Assembly (NCBI GenBank): GCA_030426085.1
Contig: JAUHYW010000010.1
Span: 62,001 to 126,000 of the forward strand
Source of the DNA: a bacterium
GTDB taxonomy: Bacteria; Myxococcota_A; Bradymonadia; UBA7976; UBA1532
Length of the DNA: 64,000 nucleotides
Direction: 5' to 3'
A program made the translations under genes and the position numbers. The notes beneath the pieces were generated by a model that was not told where the DNA came from, made no database searches, and saw nothing but the letters and a program-made list of their open reading frames with translations. Below are positions 8,630 to 17,854 of this stretch, piece after piece (positions within the stretch are counted from its first letter, which is position 1; every line of letters starts with the position of its first letter).

Positions 8630-10038
8630 CAGAACAGCCATGAGACGTCCACCCCGGCCAGCAGCACGTAGCCCCCCGCGGTGAAGCCGGGGAAGCCCGG
8701 GTTGCCCGTCTGCAAGCCCCGGGTCGCCGAGGCCGGCAGGCCGCCCGAGTCGTCGGCCCGATCGGGCGTCTCGTCGCACAGGGCCCGGACGCCCGGCGCG
8801 CAGTCGGGGTACGCCTCGAGCCGATCCTTGTGGGTCGTCGTCTCGCGCAGCGCGTGCACTTGCAGGGCCGCGTCGATGCTGAACTGCTCCTCCCACATCT
8901 CGAAGCGCCGCCCGCCGCCGACCGCGATCAGCAGGCGGTCGGTGTCGACGTGGTTGCTGCGCCCGGTCTGGGCCGGCACCGGGGTCGGGATCCAGCCCAC
9001 GCCGGCCCGGGCCGAGGTGTCGTCGCTCATGATCCACTCGAAGCCCAGCCGCCAGTTGAGGGTGTCCTCGAACGCCGGATCGGGCGTCTCGGCGTGGGCG
9101 TCGAGGTAGCGGCTCCAGCCGAGCCAGGTGCCCTCCAGCGCCACCCGCCAGGTGTCGGTCACCACCGCCAGCGAGCCGGCCACCCGGGGCGGGGTGTAGT
9201 GCTGGGCCACCTGGAGATCCTGGAGCACCGGCTCGTCCTCGGCGCCCCCGAGCAGCACCTGATTGGTCGCGTCGACCGACTGGAAGACCTCGTCCTGGAA
9301 CGAGGCCGACACCCGGAGCCAGCTCAGCGGCTGGATGATGAGCCCGGCGACGATGCCCTGCTCGATGGTCTGCTCGATGCGGAAGTTGGCGTCGACGACC
9401 GACGGATCGGCCGCGTTGGGGGTGTACACGTCGTTGACCGTGCGCACCGCGGGCAGCACCACCATGCCCACGCCCATCGCCAGCCAGCCCTCGTCGCCGT
9501 AGTGCCAGCGATAGCCCAGCCCGAAGGTGATCATCTCGCTGCGCAGCCGCTCCGACAGCAGCCCGAAGCGGAGCTGATTGTCGAAGTACTGCTCCCGCTC
9601 GTCGGCGAAGGCGGTGTCGATGTTGGCGAAGCCCTCGAAGGGCACCCGGACCAGCGCGCCGAGGGCGAAGTCGACCTCGAACGGCCGCAGGGAGAAGCCC
9701 AGGTTGATGCCGCCCGAGACGCCGGCGCCGTCGGTATCGCCGCGGGGCGCGCGGCGGGCGTCGTAACCCGGGGGATCGTAGCCCGCGGGGCGCTCCATCA
9801 ACAGGATGCTGGTGCGGTCGTACGACCCGTGCAGCCCGAAGCCCACCCGGGGCGGACCCAGCGCGAGCCCGGCCGGGTTGTGATAGGTCGCCGAGAAGTC
9901 GTCGACCAGGGCGCCGACCGCCCCGCCCAGGCCCTGGGCCCGGGCGCCGGCCCCGAAAGTCTCGAAGAGATTGGCCCGGGCGGACCCCGCGACGCACAGC
10001 GCGGCGACCGCCGTGACCCCGAACGCGCTCAACCGCAC
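8629..10038 (-). CDS. FadL/OMPP1/TodX-type outer-membrane transporter
   Basis: 469 residues. A signal peptide ending at ARA is followed by NLFETFGAGARAQGLGGA and FSATYHNPAGLA, the standard N-terminal plug motif of FadL-family channels, and alternating beta strands run to a terminal aromatic residue (Phe), typical of outer-membrane barrels. These channels admit long-chain fatty acids, alkanes and aromatics. The GTG start at 10038 is backed by GGAGG five bases upstream. With AlkB at 963-2060 this would provide hydrocarbon entry, although the genes are not in one operon. The next gene downstream is the coupled lipoprotein. Confidence 0.85.
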   Translation of the reverse strand: MRLSAFGVTAVAALCVAGSARANLFETFGAGARAQGLGGAVGALVDDFSATYHNPAGLALGPPRVGFGLHGSYDRTSILLMERPAGYDPPGYDARRAPRGDTDGAGVSGGINLGFSLRPFEVDFALGALVRVPFEGFANIDTAFADEREQYFDNQLRFGLLSERLRSEMITFGLGYRWHYGDEGWLAMGVGMVVLPAVRTVNDVYTPNAADPSVVDANFRIEQTIEQGIVAGLIIQPLSWLRVSASFQDEVFQSVDATNQVLLGGAEDEPVLQDLQVAQHYTPPRVAGSLAVVTDTWRVALEGTWLGWSRYLDAHAETPDPAFEDTLNWRLGFEWIMSDDTSARAGVGWIPTPVPAQTGRSNHVDTDRLLIAVGGGRRFEMWEEQFSIDAALQVHALRETTTHKDRLEAYPDCAPGVRALCDETPDRADDSGGLPASATRGLQTGNPGFPGFTAGGYVLLAGVDVSWLF

Positions 10039-10116
10039 GGTGCCTCCGACGTCAAGTGCCTCTCGCCTCTACCATGCCCGGGACGATTCCGCGACCGGGG
10101 CGCGCCGAACACCGGC

Positions 10117-10479
10117 TCAGGGATCGATCACCAGCTTGAAGCGGGGCGACTCGGCGGCGCGGCCCCCGCCGGCCTCCACCGGCCCGAGCCCGTGCTCGAT
10201 GAGGCGGAACCGGGGTGAGGCCGCCGCGCCGCAGGCCACGCACAGCTCGAGGGGGCGGCCGACCGCAGCCGGCGGCGCGGCGTCGGGGCCCGGCCCCCGG
10301 TCGACCTCGGCGTCGAGCGTCGGGCCCCGATCGGGCGGGCCCTCGTCGACCCCCCGATCATCGCCCGGCCCGACATCGGCGAGGCCGGTGTCGGGCGGGC
10401 CCGGATCATCCCCCCCGTCGCACGCCGCCGCGAACAGCAGGCCCACGGCGGCCATCATGGTGAGTGCGCGGCCGCTCAT
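10117..10479 (-). CDS. Small lipoprotein
   Basis: 120 residues. The hydrophobic leader ends in LLFAAAC (lipobox, Cys at about 20), then comes a long Asp/Gly/Pro-rich tether and a short C-terminal segment with CVACG and two PRF(R/K)L repeats (SPRFRLIEHG, SPRFKLVIDP). The ATG at 10479 overlaps the collagen-like gene's stop (ATGA). Function unknown; probably a surface partner of the collagen-like protein. Confidence 0.6.
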   Translation of the reverse strand: MSGRALTMMAAVGLLFAAACDGGDDPGPPDTGLADVGPGDDRGVDEGPPDRGPTLDAEVDRGPGPDAAPPAAVGRPLELCVACGAAASPRFRLIEHGLGPVEAGGGRAAESPRFKLVIDP

Positions 10480-11996
10480 TGCGCGAACTGCAGCGGCGCG
10501 ATGACCGGGTAGCGGTTGAGGCCGATCGCCGCCGGCTGGATCGCCTGGAGGCGGTAACCCGACCGGTTGCCGAACGACCAGACCGCGCAGCCCCCGGCCT
10601 CGCTCCCGTCGTCCCACGACGGCGGCGCGATGATCGGCTCGAGCGCCGTGCTGCCGTTGGCCAGGCCCTCCGGCTGAGGGTTCACCGGCACCAGCAGCGT
10701 ATTGTCGATCCGATTCCGGAAGACCCGCCGCCCATGCAGGGGCGGCGCGCTGTCGTTGGCCGCGTTGAGATAAGGGACGCCCGAGCAGTCGGCCCCGCTG
10801 TAGAAGAACTGCGCCGGGGGGATCGTGCCGTTCCAGCGCAGCGCCAGGACATAGCCCTCGGCGGTGAGCAGCTCGACGCCGTGGCGATCGATCGAGATCA
10901 GGATGCCCAGGGCCACCCCGTTGCGATCGAGGACCCGGACCCCGAGCCCCGGCGGCCCCTGGACCCCCTGCTCACCCTGCGGCCCCGGCTCACCGCGCAG
11001 CCCCTGCTCACCCGGCGGGCCCTGGATCCCCTGCTCACCCGGCGGGCCCTGGATCCCCTGCTCCCCCGGCGGGCCCGGATCGCCTCGATCACCCTGCTCA
11101 CCCGGCGGACCGACGGGCCCCTCGGGCCCGACCTCGCCCTGGATCCCCTGCTCGCCCTGCGGCCCCTGCTCACCGGGGTCCCCCTGATCACCCTCCGGCC
11201 CACGCGCCCCCTCGGGCCCGACCGGGCCCGTCTCACCCTGGATCCCCTGCTCGCCCTGCGGCCCCCGCTCGCCCTGCGGCCCCGGCGCCCCGCGCAGCGC
11301 GTCGGCGTGGGCCTCGGCGAGGACGACCGCGATGGGCCCCAGGAAGCCGTCGCCCCGGTCGAGCAGCGCGTCGGCCAGCGCGTCGATGTCGGGCAGCGGC
11401 GCGTCGTCGCCGGCCGGACCCTGCTCACCCTGCGGGCCCTGCTCGCCCGGCTCACCCTGCGGCCCCTGCTCGCCCGGCTCACCCTGCGGCCCCTGCGCGC
11501 CCGGCTCACCCTGCGGCCCCTGCAAGCCCGTCGGATCACCGACCCAGCGCCCGCTCTCGTCGATCACCACCGCGCCGCCCACCGCGACCGAGTCGGGGGA
11601 GATGTCGCCCCCGTCCAGCCCCGAGGCGACCCCCGCCCGGACCGCGTAGGGCAGCGCCCCGATGCGGAACCGGGGCCGCATCTCATCGTCCCCGTCCACC
11701 GCCACGCCCAGCCACAGCGCGCCGCCGTCGAAGATCGCCCGGTCGATCGCCTGCACCGCGCCCAGCCGGTGCTGGTAGTACCCCTCGATCAGCGTGACGT
11801 CGGCCTCTTCGGACCACAGCGCCTCACCGCCGTCAGCCCCCTCGTAGATCGAGAACCGCATCGGCAGCTCGCCGTCGATCGGCGCCCCCGCCGGATCGAG
11901 CAGGCGCCCCCGGGTCTCGAACCCATCGGGCACCGCCAGCGCCGGCCCGGCGATCACGATCGCGAGCGCCGCGGCCCACCACTTCGACCAGTTCAT
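10476..11996 (-). CDS. Exported collagen-like protein
   Basis: 506 residues. Signal peptide (about 1-21, ending ALA), a ~135-residue N-terminal globular domain ([17 protein letters not shown] and following), then two collagen-type Gly-X-Y blocks at about 158-195 and 236-351, split by a helical insert ([16 protein letters not shown]). The repeats are mostly GPQ, GEP, GEQ and GIQ/GPP triplets. A ~155-residue C-terminal domain follows, with four Cys. Such proteins form surface filaments or stalks. The repeat codons use GGG/GGC with CCC and CAG, so the DNA is repetitive and prone to length change in 9- or 18-bp steps. ATG 11996 has GGGAGC upstream. A short lipoprotein gene is coupled downstream. 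Confidence 0.85.
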   Translation of the reverse strand: MNWSKWWAAALAIVIAGPALAVPDGFETRGRLLDPAGAPIDGELPMRFSIYEGADGGEALWSEEADVTLIEGYYQHRLGAVQAIDRAIFDGGALWLGVAVDGDDEMRPRFRIGALPYAVRAGVASGLDGGDISPDSVAVGGAVVIDESGRWVGDPTGLQGPQGEPGAQGPQGEPGEQGPQGEPGEQGPQGEQGPAGDDAPLPDIDALADALLDRGDGFLGPIAVVLAEAHADALRGAPGPQGERGPQGEQGIQGETGPVGPEGARGPEGDQGDPGEQGPQGEQGIQGEVGPEGPVGPPGEQGDRGDPGPPGEQGIQGPPGEQGIQGPPGEQGLRGEPGPQGEQGVQGPPGLGVRVLDRNGVALGILISIDRHGVELLTAEGYVLALRWNGTIPPAQFFYSGADCSGVPYLNAANDSAPPLHGRRVFRNRIDNTLLVPVNPQPEGLANGSTALEPIIAPPSWDDGSEAGGCAVWSFGNRSGYRLQAIQPAAIGLNRYPVIAPLQFAQ

Positions 11997-12109
11997 TGCG
12001 TGCTGCTCCCCGCGTCGGAGCCGCGCCGAGGCGCGCGGCGACGGCCGATGATACACCCCCGACCGCGGGCCGCATCAAGCGCCGACGACCGCCGCCCGGC
12101 CCCGCGCAG

Positions 12110-12163
12110 CACCGCCCGGCACGCGCAGCACCGCGTACGGCACTCGACGCCGGCCGGGCGGTG
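12110..12163. promoter_or_regulatory. Inverted repeat upstream of the symporter gene
   Basis: CACCGCCCGG (12110-12119) is matched perfectly by CCGGGCGGTG (12154-12163), with a 34-nt interior that also repeats CGCGCAGCACCG (12103-12114 and 12122-12133). The right arm ends 15 bases before the symporter start, so an operator or a leader hairpin covering the ribosome site is possible. This is an inference from position. Confidence 0.35.
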
Positions 12164-12178
12164 TCATAGCGTGAGGCG

Positions 12179-14281
12179 GTGCACGCCCTGCTGCCCTACC
12201 TCTACCAGTACGCGATCGGCGGCGCGCTCTTCGCCGCCGGGCTCGTCCTCGGCTGGCGGGCGGGCTACATCGGCCTCGCCCCCGGCGCGCCCCGGCGCAA
12301 CCTGCTGATCCTGCTCGCCGGCCTCGCCTTCTACATGGGCCTGCACGGCTACCTGCAATTCGTCGCGCCGAGCGACCCCCACATCCCGGGGACCGCCGCG
12401 CCCCTGCCCGAGAAGAACCCCGGCACCCCGCTCGACTACGGGGTGATGATCGGCTACTTCCTCGCGATCCTCGCCGTCGGCACCTGGTTCGGGCGCTACA
12501 ACAAATCGACCCGCGACTTCTTCTTCGGCGGCCAGAAGTTCGCGTGGTGGTTCATCACGATGTCGCTCGTGGCGACCACCATCGGCTCGTACAGCTTCGT
12601 CAAATACAGCCGCATCGCCTACGCCCACGGCATCGCGTCGAGCCAGACCTACACCAACGACTGGTTCTGGCTGCCCCTCTTCCTCTTCGGCTGGCTGCCC
12701 ATCATCTTCTTCTCGAAGGTCGTCTCGATCCCCGAGTACTTCGAGCGCCGCTTCGGCCGCGGAGCCCGGATGACGGTCACCGCGCTGCTGCTCGTCTATC
12801 TGGTGGGCTACATCGGCATCAACCTGTTCACCATGGGCAAGGTGCTGCACAGCCTCGTCGGCTGGCCGATCTTCTCGGCGGCGTGCGTCGTCGCGGCCAT
12901 CTCGGCGGTCTACGTCACCTGGGGCGGGCAGACCTCGGTCATCGTCACCGATCTCTTCCAGGGGGTCATGCTGCTGCTCGCCGGCGGCGTGATCCTCTAC
13001 CTCGGCCTCGACGCCCTCGGCGGAGTCGGCGGCTTCTGGAGCAGCCTGCCCCCCGGCCACCGGATGGCCTTCCCCGCCTTCGCCGAGGACCCGTCCTACT
13101 CGATGGTCGGCATCTTCTGGCAGGACGCGATGGCCAACAGCGCCGTCTTCTATTTCCTCAATCAGGGCGTGATGATGCGCTTCCTGTCGACCCGCTCGGT
13201 CAACGAGGGCAAGAAGGCGATGATCGCGACCGCGCTGGTGCTCATGCCGGTCGCCGCGGTCGTCGTGGCCTCGGGGGGCTGGGTCGGCGCCTCGCTCACC
13301 GGAGCCGGGCTCATGCCCGAGGTCCCCAACCCGTCGGACGCCTTCTTCCGGGTCGCCTCGCTGCTCGCCGCGCCGGGCGTCTTCGGGCTCATCATGGCCG
13401 CCCTCACCGCGGCGCTCATGTCGACCGTCGACACCCTGATCACCGCCGTATCGGCCATCGCGGTCAACGACATCTGGCGGCCCTACGTGCGCCCCGGCCG
13501 GCCCGACCGCTACTACCTGAAGATCGCCCGCAACACCGCGATCATCGTGACCCTGGTCGGGGTGGCGCTGGTCCCGGTCTTCATGCAGTTCGACTCGATC
13601 TACAGCGCGCACGGGGCCTTCACCGCCGCGGTCACGCCCCCGCTGGTGGTGGCCGTGCTCTACGCCATCCTGTGGAAGCGCTACACCCCGGCCGCCGCGA
13701 CGGCCACCGTGCTCGGCGGGGCGCTGGCGATCGCCGCGTCGATCATCTGGCCCGAGCTGGTCGCCCCCTTCGCCCACGGGGTGCCCACCGTGACCGCCGA
13801 CGGGACCGAGCTCACCGGGGCCAAGGCCTACAAGTTCATGCGCGCGCTCTACGGGCTGGTGGCGAGCGCCGCCATCGGCTTCGGCGTCACGCTGTTCACC
13901 CGGCCCCGGGACGACGCCGACATCGTCGGGCTGACCCAGGCCACGAGCGCCGCGCTCTCCGGTCGATCGGCGGGCGAGCTGTACCGCGACGCGCCCCGGA
14001 TCGAGGCCGGGGTCGCGCCCGGCGACGTCGATCGGGACGACGCGGCCCACGGCGAGGCGCTCGTCCGCCTGAGCCCCGCCGCCCGCGAGGCGCTCGGCGT
14101 CCGCCCCGGCGGGCACCTGCTGATCAGCGACCCCCGGTGGTGGTTCGGCGGCCTGCGCTCGATGCACGCCCGGGTCGCCGAGGCCCCCCTGCCCGCCGAG
14201 GGCCCGGCGGTCGAGCTGGGGCCCGAGCTGCGGCGCCGGGCCAGCCACCGCAAGCGGGTCGTGATCGAGGCGCTGGCCTGA
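12179..14281 (+). CDS. Sodium:solute symporter family protein with C-terminal extension
   Basis: 700 residues. About 13 membrane helices with the SSS hallmarks: FFFGGQKFAWWFITMSLVAT, then GSYSF, EYFERRFGR and WGGQTSVIVTDLFQG; the core ends near residue 580. Two hydrophobic segments precede the core and are unusual at the N-terminus. After the last helix about 120 residues of hydrophilic sequence follow, with no recognised domain. The substrate cannot be told from sequence; SSS proteins couple Na+ to uptake of sugars, amino acids, carboxylates or choline. The start is GTG at 12179; no strong ribosome site is seen. It runs convergent to the FGE-fold gene across the repeat array. Confidence 0.85.
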   Translation: MHALLPYLYQYAIGGALFAAGLVLGWRAGYIGLAPGAPRRNLLILLAGLAFYMGLHGYLQFVAPSDPHIPGTAAPLPEKNPGTPLDYGVMIGYFLAILAVGTWFGRYNKSTRDFFFGGQKFAWWFITMSLVATTIGSYSFVKYSRIAYAHGIASSQTYTNDWFWLPLFLFGWLPIIFFSKVVSIPEYFERRFGRGARMTVTALLLVYLVGYIGINLFTMGKVLHSLVGWPIFSAACVVAAISAVYVTWGGQTSVIVTDLFQGVMLLLAGGVILYLGLDALGGVGGFWSSLPPGHRMAFPAFAEDPSYSMVGIFWQDAMANSAVFYFLNQGVMMRFLSTRSVNEGKKAMIATALVLMPVAAVVVASGGWVGASLTGAGLMPEVPNPSDAFFRVASLLAAPGVFGLIMAALTAALMSTVDTLITAVSAIAVNDIWRPYVRPGRPDRYYLKIARNTAIIVTLVGVALVPVFMQFDSIYSAHGAFTAAVTPPLVVAVLYAILWKRYTPAAATATVLGGALAIAASIIWPELVAPFAHGVPTVTADGTELTGAKAYKFMRALYGLVASAAIGFGVTLFTRPRDDADIVGLTQATSAALSGRSAGELYRDAPRIEAGVAPGDVDRDDAAHGEALVRLSPAAREALGVRPGGHLLISDPRWWFGGLRSMHARVAEAPLPAEGPAVELGPELRRRASHRKRVVIEALA

Positions 14282-14317
14282 GCGCGGCGCGGGCCCGCCG
14301 GCCCCACCGACGCGTCT

Positions 14318-14880
14318 CGCACCGGCGGACGGGCGCCCGCGACCGCTCGGGGGCCGGTGTTGCACCCGTCGGCTCGTGCCCGCGACGGCGACGGGCGCCT
14401 GTCGACCCCGGCGAATCGGGCCCGCGACCGCTCGGGGGCCGGTGTTGCACCCGCCGGCTCGCGCCCGCGACGGCGACGGGCGCCTGTCGACCTCGGCGAA
14501 TCGGGCCCGCGACCGTCATGAACGCGAGTGGACGGCCGCAGCTCGGGGCCGTGACCGCTCGCGGACGCGAGCTGCACGGCGCAACACCCCCCCGTGACGC
14601 TCGCGGGCGCTCGGTGCACCGTGCATCGCCCACCCCCGACCGCTCGCGCGCCCGATCTGCACAGTGCATCGCCCGTCCGCGAACGTCGCGGGCACCTGCT
14701 TCCCCGTGCAACACCCGCACGCAGGCCGCGCGCGCCCGAATCCGCCGGTGCATCTCGCGTCCGCGACCGCTCGCACACCCGAGTTGCACAGTGCATCTCG
14801 CGTCTGCGGCGCTCGCACGCCCGAATCCGCCCGTGCAGCTCGCGTCCGCGGCGCGCGCACGCCCGAGGTGCACCGTGCAT
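14318..14880. repeat. Degenerate tandem array, ~42.3-bp period, with TGCAC/GTGCA palindromes
   Basis: 668-bp gene-free stretch (14282-14949) between convergent genes, mostly filled by a phased array. TGCAC or its equivalent falls at 14361, 14446, 14573, 14615, 14658, 14785 and 14869, all multiples of about 42.3 bp apart. GTGCA cores lie at 14621, 14664, 14706, 14748, 14791, 14833 and 14875 (steps 43, 42, 42, 43, 42, 42). Full TGCACnGTGCA palindromes occur at 14615-14625, 14658-14668, 14785-14795 and 14869-14879. The first two units form an 85-bp near-identical duplication. All frames are open because the unit lacks stops; no coding signal is claimed. Confidence 0.8.
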
Positions 14881-14949
14881 CTCGCGTCTGCGGCCGCTCG
14901 CGCGGGGGGTTCTCTGGATACGCAGGGGGCGGTCGGGGGCGGCGCCGGC

Positions 14950-16506
14950 TCACTTCGCCGCGCGCACCACCCGGAAGCCGAGGAAGACGTCGGTGGCCGT
15001 CGCCCGCACGCTGCTGCGGGCCGCCACCCGGATCGCGTGCTCGTCGTGCGCCGCCGATCCCCCGCGCACGCTGCGCTCGGCGGCCTCGTCCGGCCCGCAC
15101 GGGTCGCGCGGCTCGCTGGTGCGGTACAGCTCGGCGTCGTAGCCGTCCCAGCACCACTCGAAGACGTTGCCCGACATGTCGTGCAGCCCGATGTCGTTGG
15201 CCGCCTTCTGCCCGACGGGGTGGGTCTTGTTGTCGCTCGTGCGGCGGTACCAGGCCACCCGATCGGGATCGTCCGATCCGGCGAACTCGAACGCCCCCTC
15301 ACCCCGGGCCGCCTTCTCCCACTCGGCCTCGGTGGGCAGCCGGTAGCCGTCGGCCCCCCGGCGCCAGCGCACGGTCGGCGGCTCGCCCGGCCCGACGTGA
15401 TACGCCGGCTTGCGCCCGCACAGCGCCGACAGCGTATTGCAGAAGACGACCGCGTCGTACCAGTCGACCCGCTCCACCGGCCGCAGGGGGTCGGTGTGGC
15501 GGCTGGGGTTGCTGCCCATCACCGCGGCGTACATCGCCTGGGTCACCGGCACGACGCCCACCCGGAAGGCCCGGGTCAGCTCGACCCGCCGCAGGGGCAC
15601 CTCGTCGGCGTAGCGCCGGTCGCCGGTGTCGGCGGTGCCCATCCAGAAGCGCCCCGCGGGCACCTCGACCGCGGTGATCGGATCACCGTCGTCGGGCTCG
15701 AGCCCCAGCGGCTCGAACCAGATGCGGCGATCGGCCTCGAGCCGCTGTTCGAGGGCCGCCAGCCGGCCCTGCGCGCCGCGCAGCTCCTCGGTGGCGATGA
15801 GCCGCTCGCCGTCGGCCATCTCGGCGGCGCTCGTCGACTCGGCGACGACCAGCTTCAGCCGCACCTCGTCGGTCTTGTACGTCTGCTCGATCTCGGCCAG
15901 GGCCCGGCGGGCGTCGGCCGAGAAGGTGCGGGCGAACCAGCCGGAGGACTCGCCGGCGGCCTCGATCTCGGCCTCTTTGCGGGCGATCAGCGCGTCCAGC
16001 TCGGCCTGGGCCTCGGTCGCCTGCCGCTTGCGGGTCTCGCGCGTATCGCGGCAGGCCGCCTTGTGGGCCTCGAGCCGGGCGATCTCCCGCCGGAGCTGCT
16101 GGATCTGCGCCCCGCCGTCCGATCCGCCCGCCCGGCGGCGCACGTAGAGCCGGTAGGCGTCGATCAGGTGGGGCGACAGCCCGCCGGACTTGATCGCCGC
16201 GGCCACCTCGGCCTCGATGAGCATGATGCGCTTGGTGCGGTGGCCCTGCCCGGTGGCCGACTCTTCGATGAGCGCGGCGTCGCCGAAGGTGTCGAGGAAG
16301 GCGGCGATCGCCGCGTCGCGGGACGCCTTGCCCTCGGCGATCCATTGCAGCGTGGCCCGCCAGTTGCGGGCGACCTCTTCTTCGCGCTCGGCGGCGAGGT
16401 CGGCCCACCACGCCTTGGCCCGGCTCGCCGCCCGGGGCCGCACGGCGCGCGCCTCGCGCTCGGCCGCCGCCGCGCGTTCCAGGGCCTGTCGCAGTTGCTC
16501 GTCCAT
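14950..16506 (-). CDS. Coiled-coil protein with C-terminal FGE-sulfatase (SUMF1-like) fold
   Basis: 518 residues. The N-terminal ~280 residues are charged and helical, including coiled-coil heptads (RREIARLEAHKAA and neighbours, EELRGAQGRLAALEQRLEAD). The C-terminal ~225 residues are an FGE/SUMF1-type domain: VPAGRFWMGT, FRVGVVPVTQAMY, NPSR, PVERVDWYDAVVFCN, RLPTEAEWEKAARG, DMSGNVFEWCWD and GFRVVRA. The catalytic stretch that normally reads RGGSW with active-site Cys is RGGSAAHDEH here, without Cys, so sulfatase activation is unlikely and a binding role is more plausible. It sits at the 3' end of the Ter gene run, same strand. ATG 16506 is preferred to a GTG at 16548. Confidence 0.8.
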   Translation of the reverse strand: MDEQLRQALERAAAAEREARAVRPRAASRAKAWWADLAAEREEEVARNWRATLQWIAEGKASRDAAIAAFLDTFGDAALIEESATGQGHRTKRIMLIEAEVAAAIKSGGLSPHLIDAYRLYVRRRAGGSDGGAQIQQLRREIARLEAHKAACRDTRETRKRQATEAQAELDALIARKEAEIEAAGESSGWFARTFSADARRALAEIEQTYKTDEVRLKLVVAESTSAAEMADGERLIATEELRGAQGRLAALEQRLEADRRIWFEPLGLEPDDGDPITAVEVPAGRFWMGTADTGDRRYADEVPLRRVELTRAFRVGVVPVTQAMYAAVMGSNPSRHTDPLRPVERVDWYDAVVFCNTLSALCGRKPAYHVGPGEPPTVRWRRGADGYRLPTEAEWEKAARGEGAFEFAGSDDPDRVAWYRRTSDNKTHPVGQKAANDIGLHDMSGNVFEWCWDGYDAELYRTSEPRDPCGPDEAAERSVRGGSAAHDEHAIRVAARSSVRATATDVFLGFRVVRAAK

Positions 16507-16587
16507 GGGGCTCTTCGTCGCTGAGGCGCTCGGATCTCTGGATACCACGGGCCGCCGGCGGTGACGAGAGGCGCGCCCGGCGGCCGG

Positions 16588-17850
16588 TCAGTGGGGCAGC
16601 CAGCCCAGGCGCCGCATCTCGTGCACGTCCACCGCGAAGTTGGCGTGCATGCCGCCGGTGGGCTGGAGCCCGCTCGACAGCACCCCGATGACCTCGCCGG
16701 TGTCCCGCATGAACAGCGGCCCCCCGCTCGACCCGGGGGCGGCGCCGGCGTCGATCTGGAGGATCCGCAGGCCGTCGGGGGTGCGCACGCTGTTGATCAC
16801 GCCCCGGCTGAAGGTGATCTCGCTGCCCATCGCGGTGCCGAGCGGGTAGCCGACCAGCCCCACCTCGTCGCCCAGATCGGGCGGCGTGTGGGAGACCTTC
16901 AGCCGCAGCCAGTGCTCCACGCCCCACGGATCGGCCAGCCGGATCAGCGCCAGATCGGCGTGCGCGTCGGAGACGAGCACCTCGGCCCGGCGGGCGCTGT
17001 GGGTCCCGCGGAAGGTCACCGACATCGCCGCGGCGTCCTCGACGACGTGGTGGCAGGTGAGCATGACCCCGCCGGGGGTGATCGCGAACGCGGTGCCCCC
17101 GTGGCGCTGGCCCTCCTTGGTCTGCACCTCGACCCGGCCCACCGCCGGCAGCAGCGCCGCGGGGATCTTGTGCGGCTTGACCCCGCCGGGCCAGTCCCGG
17201 GGCAGGGTGACGTGGCCCGATCCCCACGCCGATCCGTCGGGCGCGCCCGTGGGCGCGGGGCCGGACGGGGGCGGCGCCGGCGTGGGCCCCTGGGCGCCGT
17301 CGAGGTGGGGCACGACGTCGTTGGGCAGCTTGAGCCGGCTGGCCATCGACGGCAGGCCGCCGAGGAACCCGCTGCCGTCGGCCCGGAACCGCCACTTGCC
17401 GCTCTTGAGGTAGACCTCGCCGAGCACCACCGCCGACTCCCGCCCCAGCTCGGATCCGGGCAGGGCGTAGATCGCCAGCCGCGCGTTGCCGGGGCCGACG
17501 AGCGCCACGCTCATCTCGTCGAGCTGCGCCAGGTGGGTCGCCGTGCGCCGGGCGGCCTCGGTGACCCACAGCGCGAGCACCATGCGCTCGATGCGGTCGC
17601 CGATGCGCTCGAGGTCGACCCGGAAGCGGCCCTGCCCCACGCTGTCGTAGCTGATCGCGCCGTCGAGCGCCCGCAGGTCGCGGTGGCTGACGATGGCCGA
17701 CGGCGGCGCCGATCCCATGCGGCCGCGGTCGATGACGAACAGCGCCGCCCGCACGTATTGGGCGATCGAGCCGTGCAGCCCGATCTCGAGCAGCAGCGAC
17801 CCGCCGCCCGGCAGGCCGAACCGCTGCCCCCGCTGAAGCGAGTCGGCCAC
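16588..17850 (-). CDS. TerD-like domain fused to a trypsin/HtrA-type serine protease
   Basis: 420 residues. Residues ~1-175 resemble a TerD domain, ending in the diagnostic VVLGEVYLKSGKWRFRADGSGFLGGL, but the acidic calcium loop of TerD (DFDLD) is missing. A Pro/Gly linker (about 185-215) leads to a trypsin-like domain with a complete triad: His268 in TCHHVV, Asp299 in HADLAL and Ser375 in GSSGGP. No signal peptide, so the protease acts in the cytosol. GTG 17850 lies 4 bp after the stop of the TerA-like gene. Presumably a stress-triggered protease of the Ter system; the fusion is uncommon. Confidence 0.85.
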   Translation of the reverse strand: MADSLQRGQRFGLPGGGSLLLEIGLHGSIAQYVRAALFVIDRGRMGSAPPSAIVSHRDLRALDGAISYDSVGQGRFRVDLERIGDRIERMVLALWVTEAARRTATHLAQLDEMSVALVGPGNARLAIYALPGSELGRESAVVLGEVYLKSGKWRFRADGSGFLGGLPSMASRLKLPNDVVPHLDGAQGPTPAPPPSGPAPTGAPDGSAWGSGHVTLPRDWPGGVKPHKIPAALLPAVGRVEVQTKEGQRHGGTAFAITPGGVMLTCHHVVEDAAAMSVTFRGTHSARRAEVLVSDAHADLALIRLADPWGVEHWLRLKVSHTPPDLGDEVGLVGYPLGTAMGSEITFSRGVINSVRTPDGLRILQIDAGAAPGSSGGPLFMRDTGEVIGVLSSGLQPTGGMHANFAVDVHEMRRLGWLPH

Positions 17851-17854
17851 CGGG

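Noticed and set aside
12164-14365. 733-residue minus-strand frame and a 1326-residue plus-strand frame (12544-16524)
   Set aside because: Both shadow the symporter and FGE genes. Stop codons are rare in wrong frames at this GC content, and neither has a start signal or family motif.
14318-14880. CRISPR array
   Set aside because: Repeats are degenerate and there are no unique spacers between constant repeats; the intervals themselves are related. No cas gene is in the window.
14376-15157. Small proteins encoded in the 42-bp array
   Set aside because: All six frames are open because the unit length is a multiple of three or nearly so and lacks stops. No ribosome site or domain was found.
14950-16506. 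Variable protein of a diversity-generating retroelement, because of its FGE/C-lectin fold
   Set aside because: No reverse transcriptase, template repeat or adenine-biased variable region was found in the neighbourhood.
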